Shown piece after piece: positions 1-10,361 of a DNA stretch of 64,000 nt. The DNA lies in contig JANSLP010000017.1 in NCBI GenBank assembly GCA_029298735.1, positions 186,001-250,000 of the forward strand, in the 5' to 3' direction. The position numbers were made by a program, and so were the translations under genes. The notes under the pieces are model-generated. The model was not told the origin of the DNA. It did no database searches and saw only the letters and a list, made by a program, of their open reading frames with translations. The stretch comes from Ophiostoma sp. CBS 140.51 (Eukaryota; Ascomycota; Sordariomycetes; Ophiostomatales; Ophiostomataceae). Within the stretch, counting starts at the first letter, position 1; every line of letters begins with the position of its first letter.

Positions 1-1281
1 TCTCACATCTCTGACTTCCTTTTTGTGGGTCGTAGCGCGTCTCTCTTTCCTCGCATTCTTTCTTTCAGGCCACCTGCCGCCTCGATGTTTTCAGTGAGTC
101 CCGCACAGCGGTCAGATTCAAGGCGAGACAAGGAAGGAGAGGCTAGACTAAGGACCTGGAGCCTGGCAAGTGGCAGCCACGCCCGCACCCCTCCCCTCCT
201 TCTTTCCTTCCCCGGCTGTTAGACGCCCTTCTTGCCTTGTCGTCCGGTATTTCCTGAGACTGCCGCCGGTGCGTCTTTCCCTGTGCTGCCTGTCAGCGCG
301 CGCCTTACCCCCTTTCTTGGTCAGGTCCATCCCTCGCCCGAACGGGAAAGATCGAGGCAAGATCGTTTGGGCAAAACAGTCACTCTTTCCCTCATCGTGT
401 GAAGCCATTGATCGTTCCTTCTTTTGCGGTGAACGCTCTTTCCCTCTCCGAGCCAACTCCTATTCCACAGGTTCCTTTCTATTTTGTATTGTTTATTTTA
501 TCGCACCTGCATCACATCTAGAAATCAAAACATCTAGAAATCAAAACATCTCCAAAATCAACATCTTCAAACAGCCCTCCAACAACCAAAAACGGCCCCC
601 AATCCCGTATTCTGGGCACCCTCCCCATTTTTTTTCGGCGCCGCAAAACTCCAGCAGCCCGCCACCACCCTCTTGGACATTTTAGCTCGAAATTTTTTGG
701 AGCACTGCTCAGGCCTTTTTTGCCTCTCTTTCTCCCCCGTCAGCTTTTGGAGGCTCCTTTTTTCTTTCTTTCTTTTGTCCTTTTTCTCTTGTTTTAATTT
801 GGATTTCCACTAGCAAGTCGTCAATCCAGCACCGATTTTTCTTTCTTTTTGCTGTTTCCACATTTTCCATCCGGAACATCGCATCTTTTGGTGTTTTTCG
901 CTCTTCGCTTTCATCGCAGTTCTCGACGCTCTTTTCAACCCTCACCCACCGCGCTCCCGCCATCCCGATCTCAATTCGATTGATTGCCTACCTCCTGAAA
1001 ACCAGAAACGACCCGCCATCCCGCTGCGACCCTACAGCACCTGCTGCACTTTCCAGCACCTACTCCCGCAGCCCTTTTTTGGCCTTTGTTTCTTCCCACT
1101 GCACTACACCCCTTGTCGCTTCGTTTTTCCGTCGTCGACTTTTCCAACCACCGCTCTCGCTGCCTCTCTTTCCACATCGTCTTCGACTTCCTCCTCCTCC
1201 CCTTCCTCCCTCCTTTCCCTTCTCTTCCTCCCCTCTACCCCATGTTCTCCTCCCCGACCGCCACCCCTTGCGCGTCCCGAC
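1..1281. other. Upstream region of the FN3 gene
   Basis: No gene is supported here. The plus strand is strongly pyrimidine-rich (runs of CTTTC, TCCTCC and TTTTC), as is usual for promoter and leader DNA of filamentous ascomycetes. An out-of-frame ATG at 1242 opens a 40-codon frame (1242-1364) that would overlap the proposed FN3-protein start at 1282. It could act as an upstream ORF if the transcript begins before it, but no transcription start can be read from the sequence. Confidence 0.5.
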
Positions 1282-4200
1282 ATGTTATGGGCTACATGGA
1301 CGAACACGCCGCTGGTCTCCTCGCTGGTCCTCTGCTCACTCGTCCTTCTCATCTGGGCTGTTGATCCGCAAATCATCCAGCTTAACGTGCTCTTCCTCTT
1401 CGCCTCTCTCGCCCTCCTCTTTTCGCTCGCGCCCGAGCGCACCGCCGCCGTCTTCGAAGCACTTCCCGGCATCGCCACCGCCCTCATCAATGACTACCAC
1501 CTGGGCGGGCTCTTCTTTACGAATGCTAGAATGCTCTTCACCGGCGCGGCTGCTGTCTGGTACGGCTCTATCTGCTTCTCCCTTTCGCTCTTTACCGCTT
1601 TCTCCCGTTCGAGGCTGTCCTCGGACCTTTGCGTCTGCCTGTCGTTGGGTGACTACCTGCGCACATTGTGTGGCAGACGCGAGGGCTGCCTGGCCAGATG
1701 CCAATGAATGCTGAATATAATGCTAACTTTGTCTCTTTTCCCTCCCTTCCAGGCTGCTGCGTAGAGGTCTGCAAACCCTCTGGAAACCGGTCCCCGAACT
1801 CATCGACATTCTCGGCGTCGACGTCCCTGCCCCCCCCGACGTCTCGTTAACGGCCATTGGCGTAGACAAGGCTACTATCACCTGGACGCGTCCACCATCA
1901 AATCGTGCCGTCGACAAATACGTGATCCAGGTGAACGGCGTCAATGGTATGTCAAGGCCCCTTATCCTCCAAATCTTTCAATTTTTGGCCGTTTGGCGTC
2001 GGCAGGTCCGTGTGCCTGGCTTATTGGTCCCCTTGCTAATCTCTCTTTCCTGACAGTTGGCGAATCCGCTACGAGCCACGACACCTTCATCACCGTCTCT
2101 GGCCTCAAACCGAACCACTTTTACAATGTCCGCATCATTGCCGTTGGCTCTAACAACTTCCAAGCCGGCAGCCGCGTTCTCCGCCTCCGTACCTTCGGCT
2201 CTGATGGCCGCCCGCGCCTCGGCACCTCGCGCCTCCCTTCGGACTTCACCGAGGACGATGCAGCCTCGGCTTCAAAGCAACATGAGGCGTCAACGGCAGA
2301 CGAGAACGGATCGGTGAAGCACTTTGTTACCTCGACTTTTGGTGTTGCCCAACCACTTCCGTCGGAATTGCCCCAATCGCTCTCGAGAGAGGGCACCTCG
2401 CTGAGCTCACTGACACCGTCATCGCGCCGTAATACGGTTAATAGACGGCATTCGCCATCGACGACTAGCCTGGACCAACAGCAGCAATTTAATGGAGCAG
2501 CAGCGGCGCCTTCCGCTGACGAGGAGGCGGGCGTGACCGAAGCGCAGATGGCAGAGCTCAACCAGCGGTACCTGGCACTACGCAAAGAGACTGAGGAGGC
2601 CACGGCGGCCTGTGCGAAAGAAGAGGAAGACATGAAGAAAACAATAGACGAGTTGGAAGCGGAAAAGCAGGCCAAGCGGAAGGAGCAGAAGCGGAAAGAA
2701 GAGCAGACGGAGAAGCTGAAACGCGAGCAAGGCGCCACCGAGCGTGCCATGCGTAACGCCATATCACGGCGGGCGCAGAAAGAAAAGCGCCTCAAAGAGA
2801 AAACCGCCGAACTTGAGCGCATCCACAATAGCATCGAAGAGTGGGAGAAGTCGATACAGGAGATGCGCGAGAAGCAGGAGGACTACAGCAGGCAGCGAAC
2901 CGAGCTCGACGAAGAGTACCAGCAAAAGGGCAACGAATTACGCGACAGCAACAAAAGCGTACAGACAGAATGCTCCAATTTGGAGACCGAGCTCAAGGAG
3001 AAGCGCCGCCTCGTCAAGGAACTCGAGGACGCACGCACCACTCTCGAAAGCAACGGCGACGACACCGGCATGCGCACAGAGATTATGGCTCTTAAGCGGA
3101 AGCAGCAACGTATGGAGAACGAGTATCGTAACCGCTTGAACCATGAGAACCGTCGTAGGGAGGGTCTCGACGCGCACATACTCGTCCTCTCTGCCCAGAT
3201 GCAGCAGATCCCGCAGCCCAACTACGCCATGTACAACCCGGCAGCCAGTCCACCCATCATGTCGAACATAATGAGCCCGCCCAACATGCCAACGACAATG
3301 GGCTACGACTACGACCCGAGTGCTGTGGGCCACCTTGAGCCAGACAACAATCCGATGTCGAACGGCGCTGTGTCTACACCGGCACCTGCATTTGCCCACG
3401 CGGATCTGAATGGACTGCCCCCATCGTCGACGCCGCCCTTTGTCAGCTCAGGTCGGCCCCCGACGCAATCGGGTGGCTTTCTCACTGGTCCGTTCATGGG
3501 CTCGTCGGCAGACCATCCAGGCCCCGAGGACGCCGATGCCGGATTTAAGGCACTGACTATGGGCGCTCCGCTGAGCCCGTCGGCCACTTCTCTTTTGCCC
3601 TCCAACATCTTTGCAGACGACGAACCCCCAAGCCCGTCCTTGAACTTCCGGACCATGAGTCCGTTTATTCCCATGGACGCGGAGTCTCCCGATATTCTCG
3701 GCAGCCTCAACAACTTCACGAACAACCACAAGACAGCCGATAGCAGCAGCAGCCACGGAAGCCAAGACAACAGCACTGGCAACAACAGCAACCCCCTCAA
3801 CATCAACGGCCTCGCATCTACTGACTCGCCCAAGACGTTCCCCGAATCGATTGCAGCTGGTGCGGCTAGTGGCCCCCAGTCGCCAGCCTCGTCGCACCGG
3901 TCCAAGAGCATTTTCTCGAGCCCGCACGCATCCTCGCAGAACTTGCCCTTCTCGTCGTATGGTATCGACAGTGCAGACGGCCGCCCGCCAACGACCAGCG
4001 CGCTGCCCTCGCCGATTGCTGACCCCGCCACCGTGTCCGGCCAGCCCGCAAGCAGTACTCGATTTAACCTCTTCTCGTTCCAACGCTCGCGTGCAGCTAA
4101 AGCCGCTGGCGACGAAGGACCCGCGCTCGGCACCCTTAAGCATGGTCAGAGCCAGTCGTTCCCTCGCCAGGGCGAAGATGATGAAGGAAACAAGAACCGT

Positions 4201-5562
4201 CGTATCAGCTTGTCGGCTTGGAGCATGTTCAACCGTAACTCGGCGGGCCCTGAGATCATTGAGAGCCAGTTCGGCTCGAGTGGTCAGCCCATCAATAAGA
4301 CCGGTGGATTCTCGGCTCGGAATCTGTTTCCCTTTGGCGCACGTGGTGGCAACATCTTTGCGGATCGCGATACCAGCAGTCCTCGCCCGGCCTCCATGGC
4401 CTCGATCGATATGCCGCGGCCGTCGACGGACAGCGGTTCCATTTGGGGTCCGCCTGTCGACAATGGTGCAGGCGGTTCGGGTCTTGGCAAGTCCAGCCGC
4501 CTGTGGCCTTCGGACAATGCCTGGCCCAGCCGCAACCCATCGCGTCGCCCATCGATTCACGGATCGCCCTCGGCTCTTAAGACCAACCTAGCCTCCGCCG
4601 ACGATGAGATCCTTGACGAAGAAGAGCTGCTTAACCCGGAGACGTCGCCCAGCCAGGTCGGCGTCATCGGCAGCCGGCCGCCTGCGTCTGCGCCTAAAGT
4701 CAACAAGACCCTGAATCCCGCCGCACCGACGTTCATGGCCAACATATTCCGCCCCAAGGCCGACAAGGACAAGGACCACAAGGACAAGCCTAAGGGTAAG
4801 GGCAAGGACAAGTCCAAGAAGGACCGCAGTGCCTCCAAGGAACACCACGAGTCGCTCGAGACCGGCGCAGGTACGAGCGTACCTAGCCTCATGGTTGAAG
4901 ACTCGCCGTCGACTTCCCGCATGTCCCGCGATGGGTTGTCGGTGCACACCCAGACATCCGTTTCCGAGTCCCGCAACTCGCTCGACTACGTCGTGTCCAA
5001 CACGACGTCGGAGCCCAACAGCCTCGGGATGCTCTCGTCGTCCAAGGACAGCAGCGAGAACGCGCTGCTCAAGCTCTTCAAAAAGGACAGCACCGGCAAG
5101 CTCAGCTTCCCGCGCCGCATCGGCCGCGCCAAGGGCCCTGGCAGCATGGCGAGCTCGGACAAGAACGCAAGCATCTCGGAGCAGCGGTCGAGCTTTGGCG
5201 ACTTTGACGATCTGGCGGCCGATGAATCGGTCCTGTCGACATCCAGCAGTCGGCGCACGGGTATGAGTATGCCGCTTGCGACTGCCAGCACTGTCAGCAC
5301 GAGCGGCGGTGGCGCAGACAGCGTGACCAGCAGCCCGTCTCTGGGCCCGTCCAAGTCGTCTCGCGACGGCAACGGCAAGAGCGAGGGTGGCAAGCTCAAG
5401 GGCACCGGGTGGTTCTCGATTAAGAAGAAGAACCGCGAGAAGGAGAGCCTTGACATTGACCGCAGCCTTCATGGTCTTGGTCTGGGCGAGCCCGACTCGA
5501 CGGTGTCTTCGCTGGCCACGACGACGTCCAACGTCACAGACGAAAGCGATAGAAAGGCGTAG
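1282..5562 (+). CDS. Membrane-anchored fibronectin type III / coiled-coil protein, fungal family
   Basis: Three exons: 1282-1559, 1753-1946 and 2057-5562. The introns have GTACGG and GTATGT donors and TTCCAG and GACAG acceptors, and joining them keeps one frame of 1325 residues. Two N-terminal hydrophobic segments (about residues 12-26 and 34-50) suggest membrane insertion. One fibronectin type III fold follows (about 118-205; core residues ITW near its start and LKPNHFYNVRI near its end). Next come a long Lys/Glu-rich coiled coil (about 312-540) and a Ser/Pro-rich, probably disordered tail to the C-terminus. The arrangement is that of a Pezizomycotina family annotated only as FN3-domain protein; its function is not known to me. 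The role is inferred only as membrane-tethered scaffolding. The N-terminal exons are highly conserved-looking, whereas the tail is low-complexity. The start at 1282 was chosen because it opens directly into the hydrophobic segment. Confidence 0.88.
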
Positions 5563-6315
5563 TCTAGACGGGTTGTTTATTTCACTCCATAGTTCTCATT
5601 ATAGGCATTGTCATAGGCATTCTTAGAAAGGGCGGTGCTTGCTGCATTTTGTTGTTTCTGCTTTTAGCTGGTGGGCTGAGTTTTCGTTGCATTTTTTACT
5701 TGGTTTTGGCGTCTGCAGGTGACGGGAAGAAAAAGAGAAAACCGCTGAACAATACATCTATTGACCAACTCTAAACATGAGATGAACCGTCATAATTATA
5801 AGTGATTTATGTGTGACATGAGATGCGATGAAATGAGGATGAGTTTTGTAAGTGAGTTCTATGCATATAAATGAGATTTGTGAGTGAGTTTCAGTGAGTT
5901 GAGGCAGTAAACGGCAGGCGGTGTGTACTTGGCCAATGGGGCCATTTCTCTCGGCGGGAGAAGCTCTGTTGGGTGGTGTTGGGTGGTGGTGGTGTGCTGT
6001 TGGCTTCGGTGGGAAAATGGGCAGAAAAAGATCGGATCAGAATTGAGAGGTCCCGCTTTCCTCTGCTAAACGCCGGCCGCTTTTCTTGCTCACCTTTGAG
6101 CCCATTGGCAAAGACCGTCCCCTCCTCTGCAAAATCGTTCGATTTCCGACCACCCCCAACGACCACGACGTCGGCTGCAACCACGAACGTCTCTACAACC
6201 TCACGGCAACTTTACAACGACCACCACCGACTGTCTAACTGCCGAGCTACTCAATTGACAATCTGCTGGACAAACAGCCCCTCCAACATTCCCTCGACCT
6301 TCCCCCCTCCGTCGT
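5563..6315. other. Intergenic, FN3 gene to CMC1
   Basis: It holds the 3' end of the FN3 gene and the promoter of the CX9C-protein gene. Around 5760-5900 there are AT-rich, repetitive-looking variants of the word GATGAGAT/GTGAGTT, consistent with 3'-UTR or spacer DNA. No coding potential is seen. Confidence 0.5.
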
Positions 6316-7005
6316 ATGGCCGCCGTGGCCATTGATCCGCCGACCGGCAGCTCGTCTTCTTCCACTTCGTCTTCGTCTTCACATCCTTCCTCCTCCTCCT
6401 CCTCCTCACAGCCGACCATGGCCTCCATACCACCACAACCGCCGTCCGCCGGCCTCCCTCTGCCAACACGCAACCCTCTGCCCCTCTCCGCCTCCCAGGA
6501 AGCACAGGTCCGTGACATGTACTACGAGCGCGTCCGAAAGCAATGTTCCGAGGAGATCAAAGGTATGTATGCGTTCTATATTCGACCTGGTTGCTACGCA
6601 TGCTAACGAACAGCCTTCGCCGACTGCGCCTTGGGACGCACCTTCTCCGTCGTCTTCAAGTGCCGCGAAAAGAACAACGAAATGAACGCCTGCCTCAAAT
6701 CCCACGCCACACCCCGCGCGCTCGACGAAGCGCGTGAAGAGTGGTTTTCGAAAAGAGCCGAGCGCGCCGCCGAGCGCGCCGTCAAGGCCGCACGGAAAGC
6801 CGAGCAAGAAAAGCTGCTGCGCGAGTGGTGGGGCCTGCAAGATGCGGACGGCTCCAAGGAAGGCTACGAAGACATCCAGGCGAAGCGGCGCAAGTACGAA
6901 GAGGCACGGCAGCACCGACCGGAACGGTTTGGCGGTATGCCGGCCAAGGACCGGCCGCGGTTTGACGATGTGCCAGTGGTGGTGGAGGATGAGACGAAGC
7001 GGTGA
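6316..7005 (+). CDS. CMC1: Cmc1-like COX assembly protein, twin CX9C (CHCH)
   Basis: Two exons, 6316-6562 and 6614-7005; the intron has a GTATGT donor, GCTAAC branch site and ACAG acceptor. The product is 212 residues. The first CX9C is completed by the splice (one Cys just before the intron, its partner just after), and the second follows at KCREKNNEMNAC. This twin CX9C helical hairpin is the signature of small proteins oxidised by Mia40 in the mitochondrial intermembrane space; Cmc1 helps assemble cytochrome c oxidase. The C-terminal part is a charged helix (Arg/Glu/Ala rich). An in-frame ATG at 6418 has a better context (ACCATGG) and would remove a 34-residue Ser-rich leader, giving 178 residues, closer to the usual size; it is probably the real start. 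Assignment within the CX9C family is less certain than the fold. Confidence 0.85.
6326..6417 (+). repeat. TCC/TCT trinucleotide-rich simple sequence
   Basis: Imperfect TCC/TCT/TCG repeats that would encode a poly-Ser leader if translation starts at 6316. Such simple-sequence DNA upstream of a better-context ATG (6418) suggests that this part is 5' leader rather than protein. Confidence 0.6.
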
Positions 7006-7446
7006 TCCTTCTTCTTGCGCCCTCCGTCTTGTACTTGTTTTTTTTTTCTTCTTCATTTTCGGCGCTCGGGATGGTGGAGGGGAAGCATCTGATTTTGATT
7101 TCTGATTTTGCACGATTTCCTCTCATACATGGCGTTTCCTTTTTTTGTTCTTTTCTTTCGTCTTTTCTTCCCACGCACATCTCCATGATATTTATATCTT
7201 TTTCGGTGTTTTGTTTTCGGGACTCTTTCTTGATCACATTTCACTTCTTGTACATTATGACCACTTAAAAAGGGGGAGCACGTTGCATTGACAGCCGAGT
7301 TGGCTAGCAGCAGGATACAGAAAACACTCATATACTCTACACATATACACATATATCATACTTGTAGTGCGCCAGTGTTGTGTCATCATGTCATATCATA
7401 CTACATCGTCTAGACTACAAGCCATATATCTCGGGATATCATCCAC
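7006..7446. other. Convergent 3' intergenic, CMC1 / DAO
   Basis: Shared 3' region of two convergent genes. T-rich runs follow the CMC1 stop, and A/T-rich ATATAC repeats near 7330-7350 flank the DAO 3' end. No gene is seen. Confidence 0.5.
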
Positions 7447-8707
7447 CTACAGGTTCTTCTTCACCAGCTCAGTCACAGCACCGGCCACGCCCCACGAAAT
7501 CTCGTAGCCGCGGCCGCCGACACCGTATGCGTGCACAATCACAGACTTCTTGGTCTTGTCGTCCGAGGAAGTGCCAGCAGCAGGAGCCTCCAAGACCACG
7601 TCCTCAACCTCCAGGCGCATACCGCCCCGCCGTGTCGGACGACGGCCGACAACGTCCGCCAGAACCTCAAACGTCCCGCTCTTGCTGCCTTCGAGAACTT
7701 TGGGGTACGTCTTGGCAAAGTTGGCCAGCAGCCGCTCCCGGTTCGCCATCGATGGGGCGACGTCCCAGTTGTCGGGTTCCTTGGTCCCGCCAATAATCGT
7801 GCCGCCGTCAAAGTTGCGCGGCACCGAGAACGTCCAGGACCCATCGGCGTTTTGCCGTGTCACCGTAGCATCGCACTTGTTGCGCACCAGACAGGTCTGG
7901 CCGCGCGTGATAAACATGTGCGGGTCGTCGCCAAAGCCGTTGCCAGAACAGTTGACAACCAGGTCGAACCCGCCGGCGGGGGCGCCCAAGGTCTTGTCCT
8001 TGTCCAAAGCTGTATCAGGGGCGGCCGGCGCAAACAGTTCATGCGGTGTGCGCAGGTCGCGCTTGGCGACTTTGCCGCCCGCCGCGACAAAACGTCTCAA
8101 CAGAAACTGGCAGTAGACCATGGGGTTGGCGCACCAGGTGCGGTAGGCGCACCCCCAAGTGACGCCCTCGGGGAAGGGGGCGTCTTTATCGCCGCCGTCC
8201 TTGTCGAGGATCCTGAACCCCAAGTCCAAATTTTCCTCCTGCAGACCCAGCTGCTTCTGGATGGCCTCGTCGCCGAGCTGTGTATACTCCGGCCCCGGCG
8301 CCTCCAGGTACTCTATGCCCGGCATAAACGTCACGCCAGCTTCGGGGTGCTTGGCCACAATGCCTTGCATATGGCGGAACGTGGCGAGGGCAAACCCATG
8401 GTCGCGCTCGGCAGCTGCGGCAGCCTCCGTTCCATCGGCCACCCAGAGCACCCAGCGGTTGTGTGCACCGGCCCAGGGCGAAGTGTAGTTGATGTGCGCG
8501 GCCTGGTCGAGAAAAAAGGTCTCGGCGGGCGCGGGAAAATCGCGGGCGACAATGGTGACCTCGATGGAGCCGTCTGGGTTCTCTTCGAGGAGGCGGAGGG
8601 CGGCACTCAGACCGATGACGCCGGCGCTGACGAGAAGTTAGTGAGAAGACATCGTGAGACAGCAATAGAATAAAGACCTACCCAATGACGGCAATCTTGA
8701 CAGGCAT
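7447..8707 (-). CDS. DAO: D-amino-acid oxidase (FAD-dependent)
   Basis: Two exons on the minus strand: 8707-8682 and 8626-7447. The intron (GTAGGT donor, GTCAG acceptor) splits the dinucleotide-binding motif so that the joined N-terminus reads MPVKIAVIGAGVIGLSAALR, a perfect GxGxxG Rossmann motif. The product has 401 residues. Oxidative deamination of D-amino acids gives a 2-oxo acid, ammonia and hydrogen peroxide. Other family marks are SPWAGAHNRW (about residue 55), the substrate-Arg region GRRPTRRGGMR and the C-terminal signature HAYGVGGRGYEISWG. Fungal enzymes are normally peroxisomal, but the C-terminus here is KKNL, not a classical SKL-type signal. The start was chosen because the ATG sits immediately before the Rossmann strand. 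Confidence 0.93.
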
Positions 8708-8841
8708 GGTGGCGGGTGTGTGTTTAAGGGTCATGGAGGTGGAAGTAGGATATGTCGAAAGGTGGAGGAGAGGATAGAAGTGTGAGATGTCTTGGCGAGA
8801 CTGTATGACTCGCAAATCTGTCGAGGTGGATGACTCTGGAG

Positions 8842-8851
8842 ATATATATAT
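8842..8851 (-). promoter_or_regulatory. TATA-like element of the DAO gene
   Basis: An alternating AT run reads AATATATATA on the minus strand, about 135 bp upstream of the DAO start codon. Position and sequence fit a TATA element; no transcription start was measured. Confidence 0.45.
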
Positions 8852-10361
8852 TCGTTGAGAAGAGGTCTTCACTTCAAGGACGAAAATATATTACGAGAAA
8901 CAAAAAAAAGAACAAATCAAAGGAGACCAAAAAGAAAGAACGGACAATGCCGTGCACAAGGCTGGTCGTCAAGGCGGGTAGTCGTGGTGTAAGACGGGGT
9001 TGATGGAAGTCTGGAGTCTGGACGTCGTAGGCGGTTGTTTGAGTTATGCGGAATGAGGTTGAAATGTGCCTTGCTGTATTAAGTGTGACGAAATGGTGGT
9101 GTTGTAAGTCGGGAAGTTGGACAACGAATTTACGCCGAAAGAGGAAAGAGACAGGGTGGGATTGAAAAGGCAGTCGACTTTCGATTCATGCAGCTCTTTG
9201 CGACTCGGTCGCGACTTCCTTGTCTCTGTACTAGCCGCCGAGCATCGGGGCGGGCTGAAGAGGTAATTACGGAGGCTCTGATACGGCGATAAACCATTCC
9301 AGGAAGGAGCAAAAACGAGCTGTGGTGATCCCCAGTTCTGGTGACGTGCTTTTACGAGCTAAAAGGGAAAGACCGCAACGGCAACGGACACAACAGGGGA
9401 AGGAGCGCCGAGGGAAGAACAGAGCAATTGTAAAAGGCTGGACTAAAGAAGAAAGAAAGAAAGAAGAGCAACGAAAGCAAAAGGTAGATTAAGGCTGTCA
9501 AAGACACACCAGTGCACTTACAACGGCAGCTCGGCCAATATATTTCGATATTCTGCCTTGGCAAAACAGCGGCCCGCACGTCTCGTAGGAAATACGACGG
9601 CGTTTATTGGTCCGAGTTGACTTACAACTTTTCTTTTGGCCTTCCATTTTGTTTTATGCTTTGTGAATTATTATCAAACTATCTTACATACAATGTCTTA
9701 CAAGCGGGAGTCCTGAATCCCAAGGCTATCCTTCAGGTCTTTCTGCCTTGACTTTCCCCTCTTTCAGCTGCACGCTCAGCCACCACGACACCAATACCAA
9801 GGATGGAGGCCAACACTCACCCAACAATCCTGTGCTCGCCCTACAATCTCCCATTTACCCAAGCATTTGCCCGACATCGTCTGTATCGTTGCCACATCGT
9901 CTCCGAGCTCGCCTCCGGTCGGTGGTCGGCGGTGGAGAGGGGTTCTGGCTAGGTTCAAATAATGGTGTGGGGGGTTGCATCATGGTTGCAGCAGGCTTAT
10001 CGTAATGGATGCCCCCTCAATTGGATGCATGTCGCTTGTCTGACTTCTCTCGCTTGCTTAAACTTTTTTTGTCGCGTTGGCAAGATAAAATGCATATTGG
10101 CTTCCTGAGTTTCCGTCTTTTCGCGACATGGTGTGCCCGCGTGTTGTCCGCGTGTTCACGTGGTCCAATATATGCAAGTGCAGTTGTTGCATGAGTGCAG
10201 GGCGTTCTCGACACAGTCGTCGAGTCTGATATGTCTCCCTGCTGTCTCTCGTCACATCCATCGGAACGACGAGGCAGAATCCAGCTTGAACAAGACTACT
10301 CAAGATAGGATGTCCAAAGAGGTTCTCTCTTCTTTCTTTCGATCACATCCTCGACATTGCC
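8852..10361. other. Intergenic, DAO promoter to MNS1 3' end
   Basis: About 1.5 kb with only short ORFs that have no recognisable domain or codon pattern. It contains the distal DAO promoter and the downstream region of the mannosidase gene. Nothing else is supported. Confidence 0.45.

Noticed and set aside
7531..8673. 380-codon ORF antisense to DAO
   Set aside because: Shadow of the DAO frame, crossing its intron with no splice logic of its own.
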